Assembly (NCBI RefSeq): GCF_019702945.1 | Contig: NZ_AP024749.1 | Span: 1,612,001-1,676,000 of the forward strand | DNA from: Flavobacterium okayamense | Lineage (GTDB): Bacteria > Bacteroidota > Bacteroidia > Flavobacteriales > Flavobacteriaceae | Direction of reading: 5' to 3' | Length of the DNA stretch: 64,000 bases | In this document: positions 1 to 8,638 of the stretch, piece after piece | How positions within the stretch are numbered: the first letter of the stretch is position 1 | How the letters are laid out: every line of letters starts with the position of its first letter | Notes under the pieces: model-generated | What the model was told of the DNA's origin: nothing | The model's input: only the letters and a program-made list of their open reading frames with translations | Databases searched by the model: none | Translations under genes and position numbers: made by a program

Positions 1-2
1 CT

Positions 3-911
3 ATTGCAATTGATGAGCCTACAATGAGTATGTTGTTTACTATTAACGATTCACCTTTCTTTGGTAAAGAAGGTAAATTTGTAACATCTCGTCATATTAA
101 AGATCGTTTAACTAAAGAATTAGAGAAAAACTTAGCATTACGTGTTAACGAAACAGATTCTGCTGATAAATTCTTAGTTTTTGGTCGTGGTGTTCTTCAC
201 TTATCAGTTTTAATTGAAACAATGAGAAGAGAAGGGTATGAGTTACAAATTGGTCAACCACAAGTTATCATTAAAGAAATTGATGGTGTAAAATGTGAGC
301 CAGTTGAAGAATTAACAATTGATTTACCTGAAAATTTATCAGGAAGAGCAGTTGAGTTTGTTACAGTTCGTAAAGGTGAAATGTTAAGCATGGAGCCAAA
401 AGGTGAACGTATGATTATTAAATTCAACATTCCATCTCGTGGAATTATTGGATTACGTAATCAATTACTTACGGCTACTGCTGGAGAAGCTATTATGTCT
501 CACCGTTTTATTGAGTACCAACCATTCAAAGGAGAGATTCCTGGACGTTTAAGTGGTTCTTTAATTTCTATGGAAAACGGTAAAGCAATTCCTTATTCTA
601 TTGATAAATTACAAGAGCGTGGTAAATTCTTTGTTGATCCTAATGAAGATATTTACGAAGGACAAGTAATTGGTGAAAATTCACGTGGTGACGATATGGT
701 TGTGAACGTAACTAAAACTAAAAAATTAACAAACGTTCGTTCTTCTGGAGCAGATGATAAAGCAAGAATTATTCCTGCAATTAAATTCTCATTAGAAGAA
801 GCATTAGAATATATTCAAAAAGATGAATATGTAGAAGTAACACCAAAATCGTTACGTTTACGTAAAATTTATTTGAATGAAAACGATAGAAAACGTTTTA
901 AAATAGCATAA
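3..911 (+). CDS. typA: Ribosome-associated GTPase BipA/TypA, 3' part
   Basis: This is the 3' part of the gene for the translational GTPase BipA/TypA, which binds the ribosome and supports 50S assembly and stress growth. The frame is already open at base 3, so the GTPase domain lies outside the window and the ATG at 24 is internal. The roughly 302 visible residues match the EF-G-like domains III and V and the BipA-specific C-terminal domain; [28 protein letters not shown] and [19 protein letters not shown] are typical stretches. A hairpin terminator follows the stop within 5 bases, so the transcript ends here. Confidence 0.95.
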   Translation: MAIDEPTMSMLFTINDSPFFGKEGKFVTSRHIKDRLTKELEKNLALRVNETDSADKFLVFGRGVLHLSVLIETMRREGYELQIGQPQVIIKEIDGVKCEPVEELTIDLPENLSGRAVEFVTVRKGEMLSMEPKGERMIIKFNIPSRGIIGLRNQLLTATAGEAIMSHRFIEYQPFKGEIPGRLSGSLISMENGKAIPYSIDKLQERGKFFVDPNEDIYEGQVIGENSRGDDMVVNVTKTKKLTNVRSSGADDKARIIPAIKFSLEEALEYIQKDEYVEVTPKSLRLRKIYLNENDRKRFKIA

Positions 912-915
912 TTTT

Positions 916-942
916 AAATCCCGACTTGTTCGGGATTTTTTT
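916..942 (+). terminator. Rho-independent terminator after typA
   Basis: Nine-base perfect stem (AAATCCCGA, 916-924, with TCGGGATTT, 930-938), a 5-base loop and a following T run. Confidence 0.85.
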
Positions 943-956
943 ATTTCAGATATATT

Positions 957-1388
957 ATGGAAGCAAAATTAAAATTTGGATTAGATCAATTGCTATACGG
1001 AATGAAACAAAATAACGTAGAGCAAATTTATGGAAAAGCAGATTTCCAATTTTTTGATGAAGATGAAAATGTAGTTTTAGTTTATAATAAATTGAAAGCT
1101 AAGCTTACTTTTTATGCAGATGAAGATTTTAAATTAGGTTATATTACAACTTCAAATACAGAACTTACATTTTTTGGGACTACTGTTCTAGGGAAATCTA
1201 AAAATGAAGTTTTAGAGCTTTTTAAAGCTAATAAAATTGAAAAATGGGAAATTGAAATTGTTGAAGGCGAAGAGATGTTGTTTAATGAAGACAATTGGGT
1301 TTTCTTATATTTTGATTATAACCAATTAATTAAAATTGAAATTGGTGCAGTTTTCAATAATCAAGATGAATTTGATTGGAAGTTTTAA
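957..1388 (+). CDS. Conserved hypothetical protein, 143 aa
   Basis: I do not recognise the family. The 143-residue product is acidic, has no signal peptide or membrane segment, and alternates short charged and aromatic strands (for example FQFFDEDENVVLVYNKLKA), as expected of a small beta-rich cytoplasmic protein. It lies between the typA terminator and a bidirectional terminator, so it is a single-gene transcript, probably driven from the 45 bases upstream. Codon use resembles the neighbouring core genes. A role as a small immunity-like protein is possible, but nothing in the sequence shows it. Confidence 0.7.
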   Translation: MEAKLKFGLDQLLYGMKQNNVEQIYGKADFQFFDEDENVVLVYNKLKAKLTFYADEDFKLGYITTSNTELTFFGTTVLGKSKNEVLELFKANKIEKWEIEIVEGEEMLFNEDNWVFLYFDYNQLIKIEIGAVFNNQDEFDWKF

Positions 1389-1393
1389 GCATA

Positions 1394-1425
1394 AAAAAAG
1401 CCCTGAAAAATTCAGGGCTTTTTTA
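1394..1425. terminator. Bidirectional terminator between convergent genes
   Basis: GCCCTGAA (1400-1407) pairs with TTCAGGGC (1411-1418) around an AAA loop, flanked by an A run on the left and a T run on the right. It can serve both the rightward hypothetical gene and the leftward fusion-PPIase gene. Confidence 0.85.
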
Positions 1426-1428
1426 TTT

Positions 1429-2520
1429 TTATTTTGGCATTGTTTCTAACATTTCAATTTCAAAAATAATATTAGAATTCGGTGGAATTACATTTCCTGC
1501 ACCTTGTTTTCCATAACCTAAAGCAGAAGGAATATATACTAAAATTCTATCGCCATAATTCATTTGCTCTAAACCTTCAATAAAACCAGGAATTAAACCT
1601 TGTTTGTTTCCATATTTAAAAGGGAATGGTTTGTATGCATTAGCTGCTGCTCTATTTGGATCCAACTTACCATTTGCATCAGCCACATCTTGAAAACTAG
1701 TATCAAATAATTCGCCAGTAGATTCTAAGAAACCAGCGTAGTTGATATAAACTTCTGTACCGCTAGCAGGTTTTTGACCCTCTCCTTTATTTATAAATTT
1801 ATAAATTACACCAGATGGTAATTTTGTACCATCTAATTTTAATTGTTCAATTCTTGCTAATGATTCGATTTTAGCTTTTTTAATCTTTTCAGCTATTTTT
1901 TTTGTCTCTTCTGCTTCTTTTTCGTGATATTCTTTGAAAACTTTAACGGCATCAAATCTTTTTGCTGCTTTCCCTTTTCTAACAATTGAAATTTTTTCAA
2001 TTAAATCACCTTGAACAATTGCATTTACAACATCTTGTCCTTCTACAACATGTCCGAAAACACTGTGTTTTCCATCTAACCAAGGAGTTTCTTTATGTGT
2101 AATAAAAAACTGAGAACCATTAGTAGCTGGTCCGGCATTTGCCATTGATAAAATTCCTGCTCTATTGTGTTTTAAATCAGGATGAAATTCATCTTTAAAT
2201 TGGTAACCTGGTCCACCAGAACCATTACCATCAGGATCACCACCTTGAATCATAAAGTCAGAAAGTACTCGGTGAAAAGTGAGTCCGTCATAATAAGGTT
2301 TTCCTTTTAGTTTCTCAGCAACAAAAGGGTTTTTCCCTTCTGCTAAACTTACAAAATTAGCAACTGTTATAGGTGTTTTTTCATACTCTAATTGTAAAAC
2401 AATATTTCCTTTTGATGTTTTGATATCTGCATATAATCCGTCAGGAAGTTTGTCACCTGGATTATTACAAGAAGTAAATAAAGCAATTAAGCTCAGAAAT
2501 AGACTTGTCATTTTTTTCAT
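1429..2520 (-). CDS. Dual-family peptidyl-prolyl isomerase lipoprotein (cyclophilin-FKBP fusion)
   Basis: This exported proline isomerase joins two unrelated PPIase folds in one chain. Residues 1-19 form a lipoprotein signal with lipobox LFTSC. Residues about 28-200 are a cyclophilin domain with the active-site stretches FHRVLSDFMIQGGDP, NGSQFFIT and WLDGKHSVFG. A basic helical linker (about 205-230) leads to an FKBP domain (about 235-361) with GELFDTS, GLIPGFIEGL, ALGYG and IPPNSNIIFEIEM. From memory, this cyclophilin-then-FKBP order has been described in Flavobacterium as a dual-family immunophilin. It is followed 3 bases upstream by gldI, which suggests joint expression and a role in folding envelope or gliding proteins. 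Confidence 0.93.
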   Translation of the reverse strand: MKKMTSLFLSLIALFTSCNNPGDKLPDGLYADIKTSKGNIVLQLEYEKTPITVANFVSLAEGKNPFVAEKLKGKPYYDGLTFHRVLSDFMIQGGDPDGNGSGGPGYQFKDEFHPDLKHNRAGILSMANAGPATNGSQFFITHKETPWLDGKHSVFGHVVEGQDVVNAIVQGDLIEKISIVRKGKAAKRFDAVKVFKEYHEKEAEETKKIAEKIKKAKIESLARIEQLKLDGTKLPSGVIYKFINKGEGQKPASGTEVYINYAGFLESTGELFDTSFQDVADANGKLDPNRAAANAYKPFPFKYGNKQGLIPGFIEGLEQMNYGDRILVYIPSALGYGKQGAGNVIPPNSNIIFEIEMLETMPK

Positions 2521-2523
2521 TTT

Positions 2524-3078
2524 TTAGTTTTCAGTATTTAAAGAATCAACTTTTATTTCGTTTAAAGTTACGGTACAAATTATTGGTTGATTAGAATCGA
2601 TTTTGTCGGTATCTCCTCTATAACCATATGCCATATGTGATGGAAACAAAAATGTAACGGTTTCACCTTGTTTCATTAGTTTAATACCATCTCTTAATCC
2701 CATTAGAATATTTTCTTTATCAACGTAATACTCTTGAGGTTTTAATTCAGCTTTTGTATATATAATTTGATTCATTAAATTTTTAATTTCATAATCAAAG
2801 TATGCAATATCACCTCTTTTAGGATTAGGGAGAACATCTTCAATTTTAGTTTCGTATTTGTACCAATACCCTTTTGAAGAAGCTATGTATTCTTTAAGTG
2901 TATCTTTTTTGATAATATCATCAATTAACTTCTCTTCATTCGCAATTAACTTTTTATTTCGTTCAATAGATTCTTTAATAAAAGAATTTTCTGTATATGA
3001 AACAGGCTTGCGAGCTTGTTGATTTGAGCAACTCGTTAAAAGGAAAAATAACGATAATATGTATAAAAAGTATCTCAT
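2524..3078 (-). CDS. gldI: Gliding motility FKBP-type lipoprotein GldI
   Basis: GldI is a periplasmic FKBP-like lipoprotein required for gliding in Flavobacterium johnsoniae, probably by helping other Gld or T9SS proteins fold. The signal peptide ends in lipobox LLTSC (Cys17). The C-terminal half carries the FKBP signature in reduced form: GDIAYFDYEI, ILMGLRDGIKLMKQGE and PSHMAYGYRGD. At 184 residues it has the family's usual length. Its start codon overlaps the stop of the DHH phosphoesterase gene by one base, and the fusion PPIase follows 3 bases downstream, so these form one leftward operon. Confidence 0.93.
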   Translation of the reverse strand: MRYFLYILSLFFLLTSCSNQQARKPVSYTENSFIKESIERNKKLIANEEKLIDDIIKKDTLKEYIASSKGYWYKYETKIEDVLPNPKRGDIAYFDYEIKNLMNQIIYTKAELKPQEYYVDKENILMGLRDGIKLMKQGETVTFLFPSHMAYGYRGDTDKIDSNQPIICTVTLNEIKVDSLNTEN

Positions 3079-4091
3079 TATTGATGATTTAGGTTTGCTA
3101 AGTTAGCAATAAATTGGTTTACAGTTTCTTCTAATGAAGAAAAAGATTTACCTCCAGCTGCATTTATATGTCCGCCACCATTAAAATACATTCGGGCAAA
3201 TTTATTAACATCATAATTCCCTTGCGATCTAAAAGAAATTTTAATGATACCTTCTTCCTTGTTTTCAATGAATATTGCGGTTATAAAGACATCTTTTATT
3301 GTAAGGCCATAATTTACAATACCTTCAGTATCACCTTTTTGATAGTGAAACATATCTAATTCTTCTTGTGATAATGTTATATAAGAAGCATGTAAATCTG
3401 GTAAAATTCTTAAATTCTGTAATGCTTTTCCTAGAAGTTGTAAACGATTATATGTTGAATTATCATAAAGTAAGTTATACACTTCACTATTGTTAACGCC
3501 TTTCTCAATTAAATCGGCTACACAATGATGTGTGGCAGGCGTAGTTTTTGGAAAGCGGAAACCTCCTGAATCAGTTAAAATTCCAGTATAAATACAAGTT
3601 GCTACATCTTTATTTATGAGTGGGTTAAAATCTAGTGCGTTAATAAAATCATATATCATTTGACATGTAGATCCATAACTTGTATCCGAAAATAGATATT
3701 TTGCATAATTATCAGGAAGTTCATGATGGTCAATTAACACCATTGGAATAGAAAGTGTTTCAAGGTAGCTTCCCATAAAATCTCCTGTTCTATGAAGTGC
3801 ATTAAAATCAAGTGTAAAAATTAAATCTGAATTAGATAAAATCGCTTTTGCTTTTTCCGTTTCTCTTTCAAAAACAACTACATCTTTTGAATTTGGTAAC
3901 CATGCTAAAAAATCAGGAAATTCATTTGGAGAAACATAAAAAACTTCATGATTAAGCTGTTTTAATGTATTTAATAATCCTAATGAAGAACCCATAGCAT
4001 CTCCATCAGGATTTCTATGAGAAACAATAGTAATTTTTTTTGGAGTTGATAGTATGTGTTTAATTTCTGATAATTCTGATTGTGAAAACAT
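3078..4091 (-). CDS. DHH/DHHA1 phosphoesterase (NrnA-like nanoRNase/pAp phosphatase)
   Basis: Members of this family hydrolyse short RNA oligonucleotides and 3'-phosphoadenosine 5'-phosphate, or cyclic dinucleotides. The DHH core shows SHRNPDGDAMGS (about 24-35), a metal-binding Asp in LDFNALHRTGD, the name-giving LIDHHELPDNY, and the substrate stretch GILTDSGGFRFPKTTP. The C-terminal DHHA1 domain has the glycine-rich FNGGGHINAAGG. The 337-residue length fits NrnA. It lies between crcB and gldI on the same strand with almost no spacing. Which substrate is used cannot be read from sequence. Confidence 0.9.
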   Translation of the reverse strand: MFSQSELSEIKHILSTPKKITIVSHRNPDGDAMGSSLGLLNTLKQLNHEVFYVSPNEFPDFLAWLPNSKDVVVFERETEKAKAILSNSDLIFTLDFNALHRTGDFMGSYLETLSIPMVLIDHHELPDNYAKYLFSDTSYGSTCQMIYDFINALDFNPLINKDVATCIYTGILTDSGGFRFPKTTPATHHCVADLIEKGVNNSEVYNLLYDNSTYNRLQLLGKALQNLRILPDLHASYITLSQEELDMFHYQKGDTEGIVNYGLTIKDVFITAIFIENKEEGIIKISFRSQGNYDVNKFARMYFNGGGHINAAGGKSFSSLEETVNQFIANLANLNHQ

Positions 4092-4094
4092 AAA

Positions 4095-4463
4095 TTATTT
4101 TGCTAAATAAATTCCTAAACCAACAAAAAGTATTCCAATAATTATACTAATTGCCATGTATAGTAAAGATGTTATTAAATTTCCCGATTGAATTAAAGAA
4201 TAGTTCTCTAAACCGAAAGTAGAAAAAGTTGTAAATCCTCCACAAAAACCCGTAACAAGTAAAAATTTTAGATTTTCAGACTCTGATTGTTTGTTGAGAT
4301 AACCTATTAAAAAACCTATTAAAAGACAGCCAATTATATTTACGGTCAAAGTGGCATAATGAAGTTTGCCAGGAAGATTTTTAGCAATTAAAAGGTTTGT
4401 TACAAACCTTAGAACACTTCCAATTCCTCCACCTATTGCAACTAAAAGTATACTTTTTATCAT
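4095..4463 (-). CDS. crcB: Fluoride channel CrcB/FluC
   Basis: CrcB (Fluc) is a small dimeric inner-membrane channel that exports fluoride. The 122-residue product has four predicted membrane helices and the family signatures GGGIGSVLRFVTN near the N terminus and GFCGGFTTFSTFGLE at about 72-86, including the TTFSTF stretch that lines the pore. It begins 1 base after the upstream T9SS protein gene and ends 3 bases before the DHH gene, so it is expressed as part of the leftward operon. No fluoride riboswitch can be seen ahead of it. Confidence 0.95.
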   Translation of the reverse strand: MIKSILLVAIGGGIGSVLRFVTNLLIAKNLPGKLHYATLTVNIIGCLLIGFLIGYLNKQSESENLKFLLVTGFCGGFTTFSTFGLENYSLIQSGNLITSLLYMAISIIIGILFVGLGIYLAK

Positions 4464-4464
4464 T

Positions 4465-6474
4465 TTATCTTTTTAAGGCGAAATGACCTTTAATGGTTTT
4501 TCCGTTTGTAAGTTCTAAAACAAACCAATAATCTTCTGAAGGAACTTGATGACCATTTATTGTTCCATTCCACCCTTGCCCTTCTGGACTGATCTGTTTT
4601 AATAGTTTTCCGTACCTATCAAAGATAAAAATTTTACTTTCTTGTAATCCTCTTTTTTCTAAATTTTTAATATTCCATGTATCGTTAAATCCATCTCCAT
4701 TTGGAGTAAAGAAATTTGGGTAATCTAAAATTGAAAAGTTAGCACTTGCAATTCCACAACCATTTTTGTCATTCACAAATACTGTATATTCACCTGTTTC
4801 TAAGTTATAGAAAATCGGATTATCTTGATAATTTATTCCATCTAAAGAATATTCATAATCTCCATTACCAGATACGATTATTTCTGCCGTATTATTTGAA
4901 CTAAAATCGTTTACAATTATATCAACTATAGTTGCAATTTCTGAGGTTAAAACTGTGAAATTTTTGATAGTAGAACATTCATTAGTATTAATAATTTCTA
5001 CTGAATAAGTTCCTGCATTAGATACTTCTATAGAAGATGTTGTCTCCCCAGAGCTCCATATATAATTATATCCCGTTTCGGCTTGAAGAATAACAGAACT
5101 TCCGCTGCAAATACTTAAAGTTTCATCAGGAATTTCATCTTCAAAAATATTTACAATTAATGTAATAGGTATTGGAGCATAACAATTAACATTTGTTATT
5201 TTTCCATATATTGTATGTGTATATGGTGTGTTATTATAATAAGGAATTGTTATTGGAGTAGTGTCGTTAATATTATCAAAAAGTTGAAGAGTATAATTGC
5301 TAGGGAGTGAATTAAATAATTGATTTTTAATAGCTAATAAATCTCCATTTGTAAAATAAGAAATTCCATTTTGAGCATTATCATCGTCACATTTAGTATA
5401 TGTACTTTCATTTACAATTAATTCTTCAGTAAAATCTAAATTAATTTTCATAGATTCAGTACAAGTTGAACCAAAACCAAGTAAAACACTATAGTTTCCA
5501 TTCATTAGTTGGTTGTATGGAGGAGAGAAATTTAGAATAGGACTATTTTCTCCATTTAAAATAGAACCATTAAAATACCATTGATATGTAGTAACACCAG
5601 CTGTAGTTGCATCTAAACTAAAGGTTTCGTCATAACAAACAGGATTGTTCAGAGCAAGTGTTCTATCATTTCCTAAGGTACCCACTGATGAAAAACTTCC
5701 TCCTTTTAAAAATATTGCTGAATCATATCTATAATTTCCTTCGTCAGCAATTACAAGTTTTATATGATAAGTTGTTCCAGGAGTTACGTCAGCTTCAGCT
5801 TTTAAAGTTACTGTTTGTCCATTGTAATTAGTAGGATGATTAAAGGTGTTATATGAACCAAAATATTGTTCGTTTTCACCATCACAACCATTAAATATTT
5901 CAGGATGAACCGTTGTAACTTTAACTGGAATATTTGTACCAGGAATAAGTGCTAAATTTTCATACGGAGTCGTTCCAACTTCTCTAAGCAAAAATGCAAA
6001 TCCATCCGAATATTGACAAGGTGCAGTATCATGATATTCTTCAGATGAAAAAATGTACTCAAAGCTGATTTTATCTCCAAGTGGTACAAAATCAAATTCT
6101 AAAATTGTAGCATTTATTGAGTTGCTGATACTTAACGCCTGATTTAAGTCACTGTCTCCATTCCAATTTGGAGCATCATCGTCAGATAAACTACTATTTG
6201 GACCAACAGCATTATTTATTTTACCTGTACTTAATATAATACCTTCTTCAAGTTCAAAGGCTGAGCCATTTCTATTAAAATAACCCCAGCTTTTCTCACC
6301 AGTTCCAAAATTACCGCCAGAAACAGTTACATTTGAAACTGAAGCACAAGAGTTTGAAAAAAGAACATCTTCAACCAATTGCTGTGCTGTATAATTTTGA
6401 TCAACTGAAATATATTGCGAAACAGCAGGTGTACTCAGTAATAATAAAGTAAATAATAAATATAAATTCTTCAT
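4465..6474 (-). CDS. Secreted protein with choice-of-anchor L domain and type B T9SS sorting domain
   Basis: A large secreted or surface-attached protein (669 aa). An N-terminal signal peptide ends near PAVSQ. It is followed by a choice-of-anchor L domain (about 25-270) with GIILSTG, FDFVPLGDKISFEYIFSSEEY and SDGFAFLLRE. The middle (about 280-580) holds Ig/PKD-like repeats such as YQWYFNGS and YNYIWSSGETTSSIEVSNAGTYSVEI. The C terminus is the type B sorting domain, with FFTPNGDGFNDTWNI, IFIFDRYGKLLKQI and WNGTINGHQVPSEDYWFVL, so it is exported by the type IX system and may be linked to SprF-dependent secretion. The binding target is unknown. Confidence 0.9.
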   Translation of the reverse strand: MKNLYLLFTLLLLSTPAVSQYISVDQNYTAQQLVEDVLFSNSCASVSNVTVSGGNFGTGEKSWGYFNRNGSAFELEEGIILSTGKINNAVGPNSSLSDDDAPNWNGDSDLNQALSISNSINATILEFDFVPLGDKISFEYIFSSEEYHDTAPCQYSDGFAFLLREVGTTPYENLALIPGTNIPVKVTTVHPEIFNGCDGENEQYFGSYNTFNHPTNYNGQTVTLKAEADVTPGTTYHIKLVIADEGNYRYDSAIFLKGGSFSSVGTLGNDRTLALNNPVCYDETFSLDATTAGVTTYQWYFNGSILNGENSPILNFSPPYNQLMNGNYSVLLGFGSTCTESMKINLDFTEELIVNESTYTKCDDDNAQNGISYFTNGDLLAIKNQLFNSLPSNYTLQLFDNINDTTPITIPYYNNTPYTHTIYGKITNVNCYAPIPITLIVNIFEDEIPDETLSICSGSSVILQAETGYNYIWSSGETTSSIEVSNAGTYSVEIINTNECSTIKNFTVLTSEIATIVDIIVNDFSSNNTAEIIVSGNGDYEYSLDGINYQDNPIFYNLETGEYTVFVNDKNGCGIASANFSILDYPNFFTPNGDGFNDTWNIKNLEKRGLQESKIFIFDRYGKLLKQISPEGQGWNGTINGHQVPSEDYWFVLELTNGKTIKGHFALKR

Positions 6475-6490
6475 AGCATCTGCAAAGATA

Positions 6491-7339
6491 CTACAAATCT
6501 CTTTTTTCTAGCAATTTATACGAAAGCCAAATAAATGTTAAAGTCCAAACTAATGCAATTAAGATGCTTGAAAAGTGTACATCGTAGTCTTTTATATTCT
6601 CAATTCCTACTTGATTACCAATAGTTTTTACAAAACTTAATCTAGAATAGGGCTCAACTACAATATTAGACATCGATTCTAATGGAAAGAAATCATATAT
6701 CTTATCAATTAAAGTTTCGCTTCTATCTTTTTCTTTTAAAATTACATATTTTAAAATTCCGTGACTGAAGAATTCAAACATTGTCCAAAAAATTAAGAAG
6801 CCTAAAGCAAAGGCTGAACGTTTTATCAATACACTTAAAAACAAACAGAAAGAAAAGAAGGCTACAAGTTTTACAAAATAACCTAAAACATATTCTAATT
6901 GAGAAAATATAATTGAAACTTCATTGTATGACGAAAAGCGAAGACCTAAAATCAGGGTGATTAAGAATACGAACAACGTTGAAACAAATGAAAAGGTAAC
7001 TACCGTTAAAAATTTACTTAAGATAACTTCTTTTTTACTAAATCCGTCTATTAAGTTTTGTTTTAACGTACCGTAAGTATATTCGTTAGCCATCATTGAA
7101 ACAATTACAACAGCTAAAAATATTTTAAAATAATCGGCTACATACGTATTGAAATGCCAAATAAAAGGAAAATTAAAAATACCTTGATCGGCGATATTTA
7201 CATGAATTGGACCTAAATCAAACTCAATATTACTGATTAAAAACAACAGGAAAAGCAATGAAAAATAAAGGATTACTAATATTTTACTGGCTCTGTTTTT
7301 AAATATTTTTTGAAATTCGATAGAAAGTAATCGGAACAT
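6491..7339 (-). CDS. ABC transporter permease (ABC-2 type)
   Basis: The 282-residue integral membrane protein has about six hydrophobic segments (for example ASKILVILYFSLLFLLFLIS and FLTVVTFSFVSTLFVFLITL) and the ABC-2 pattern in which a conserved ANEYTYGTLKQNLIDG motif follows the second helix. It lies 2 bases downstream of an ATPase gene of the gliding/Nod/CcmA class, so the two form one exporter. The substrate is unknown; similar pairs in Flavobacteria are often annotated as multidrug or antibiotic exporters. Confidence 0.85.
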   Translation of the reverse strand: MFRLLSIEFQKIFKNRASKILVILYFSLLFLLFLISNIEFDLGPIHVNIADQGIFNFPFIWHFNTYVADYFKIFLAVVIVSMMANEYTYGTLKQNLIDGFSKKEVILSKFLTVVTFSFVSTLFVFLITLILGLRFSSYNEVSIIFSQLEYVLGYFVKLVAFFSFCLFLSVLIKRSAFALGFLIFWTMFEFFSHGILKYVILKEKDRSETLIDKIYDFFPLESMSNIVVEPYSRLSFVKTIGNQVGIENIKDYDVHFSSILIALVWTLTFIWLSYKLLEKRDL

Positions 7340-7341
7340 AA

Positions 7342-8247
7342 TTAGTTTGTTTGATGATTGGTAAGTTGTAAAAATTGCTCTTCTAAACTGTGTTTTCTTT
7401 TTACAAGATGACTTAAAACGATGCCTTTGTTTGCCAAATACGAATTTAATTCAGCTGAATCAAGGTTTTCATGTAAATAAACATAAAGTTTACCATCTTC
7501 TATTTCTGTTTTTTCTACAGCTTTATGTTGGTTTATTTCCGTTTGAAGCCTTGTCATGTCATTTGCTTCGAGTTCGAAAAAGCCTTCATTAGCAACCATT
7601 CCGTGAACTGTTCCTTGATACAACATTACACCTTTTTGTAAAACTACAACATGACTACACACTTTTTCAACTTCGTCTAAAAGGTGAGAAGCTAATAATA
7701 TTGTTGTTCCTTGAGCGGCAATTATTTTGATTAAATCTCTAATTTGGCGAATTCCTTGTGGGTCTAAACCATTCGTAGGTTCATCTAAGATTAAAATTTC
7801 AGGATCATTAAGTAGGGCAGAAGCAATAGCCAAACGCTGTTTCATTCCTAAAGAAAAGGTTTTGAATTTACTATCTTTTCGTTCTATTAATCCAACTAAA
7901 GTTAGTTTTTCTTCAACTTTTGAATAGGGAATACCTTTGATTTTACAAACCAATCGTAAATTTTCTTCGGCAGTCATGTACGGATAAAAATTTGGACGTT
8001 CAATAATAGCTCCAACTTTTTTTAGTGCATCATGAGTATCTAATTGACCGCCAAACCAAGCAAAATTTCCTGAAGTTTTGTTTACAACATTTAAGACAAT
8101 TCCTAATGTTGTAGATTTTCCAGAACCATTGGGACCAAGAATTCCGTAAACATTGCCTTTATGAATTTCAAATGATAGATTATTTACAGCGTGAACTTTT
8201 TTGCCATAAATTTTATTGAGATTTTCAATGGTTAGTATAGTTTCCAA
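7342..8247 (-). CDS. ABC transporter ATP-binding protein
   Basis: Cytoplasmic ATPase of the exporter formed with the adjacent permease. Visible motifs are Walker A GPNGSGKST, signature FSLGMKQRLAIASALL, Walker B ILILDEPTNGLDP and the H-loop ASH; a C-terminal ~80-residue extension is typical of this class. The open frame reaches an ATG at 8307, but that start would place the first 20 codons inside the terminator of the upstream DUF1328 gene. The family start (ETILTIENLNKIYGKK) is best met by a TTG at 8247, giving 301 aa. I therefore chose TTG. Confidence 0.88.
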   Translation of the reverse strand: METILTIENLNKIYGKKVHAVNNLSFEIHKGNVYGILGPNGSGKSTTLGIVLNVVNKTSGNFAWFGGQLDTHDALKKVGAIIERPNFYPYMTAEENLRLVCKIKGIPYSKVEEKLTLVGLIERKDSKFKTFSLGMKQRLAIASALLNDPEILILDEPTNGLDPQGIRQIRDLIKIIAAQGTTILLASHLLDEVEKVCSHVVVLQKGVMLYQGTVHGMVANEGFFELEANDMTRLQTEINQHKAVEKTEIEDGKLYVYLHENLDSAELNSYLANKGIVLSHLVKRKHSLEEQFLQLTNHQTN

Positions 8248-8294
8248 AATAGATGTTTTAAAAGTAAGACGAGGTTTACTAAAAAATGTTACAT

Positions 8295-8328
8295 AAAAAA
8301 AACACAAGCCAAGCGACTTGTGTTTTTA
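8295..8328 (-). terminator. Terminator of the DUF1328 gene
   Basis: ACACAAG (8302-8308) pairs with CTTGTGT (8317-8323). Read leftward, the stem is followed by a run of T, so it ends the DUF1328 transcript before the ABC ATPase gene. Confidence 0.8.
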
Positions 8329-8359
8329 ACCAACCCAAACTAAACTAACATGAATTTAT

Positions 8360-8518
8360 TTAAACTTTTTTTCCTCTGATTAATGATAATATAAATAATA
8401 CTATAAAAATGAAGAATAAAACTTTTGCAATTCCTGCGGCTCCAGCAGCAATTCCACCGAAACCTAAAACACCTGCAACTAAAGCAAGAATGATAAATAT
8501 AATTGTCCAACGTAACAT
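8360..8518 (-). CDS. DUF1328 small membrane protein, 52 aa
   Basis: A 52-residue protein that translates as [20 protein letters not shown] followed by [16 protein letters not shown], a second hydrophobic stretch and a basic tail RGKKV. This is the DUF1328 (YtjA-like) family pattern: two short membrane helices separated by a glycine/alanine-rich turn. A TAACTTTG box (-7 type, complement of 8565-8572) lies upstream and a terminator lies downstream, so it is a monocistronic gene. The function of the family is unknown; in other bacteria it is often stress-associated. Confidence 0.88.
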   Translation of the reverse strand: MLRWTIIFIILALVAGVLGFGGIAAGAAGIAKVLFFIFIVLFILSLIRGKKV

Positions 8519-8638
8519 AATAATTAGTTTTATAGTTAATACTTGTTTTTCTAATTTGATATTACAAAGTTATGATACAACACAAGGTGATGTGTTATAG
8601 GATTACGAGGGAATGTTATAGAATATTAAGGTTAGGTT

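Noticed and set aside
4463..4480. Fluoride riboswitch ahead of crcB
   Set aside because: Only one base separates crcB from the upstream gene, and no riboswitch-like structure was seen.
8409..8600. 63 aa rightward ORF
   Set aside because: It lies opposite the 52 aa DUF1328 gene, which has the recognisable family sequence.
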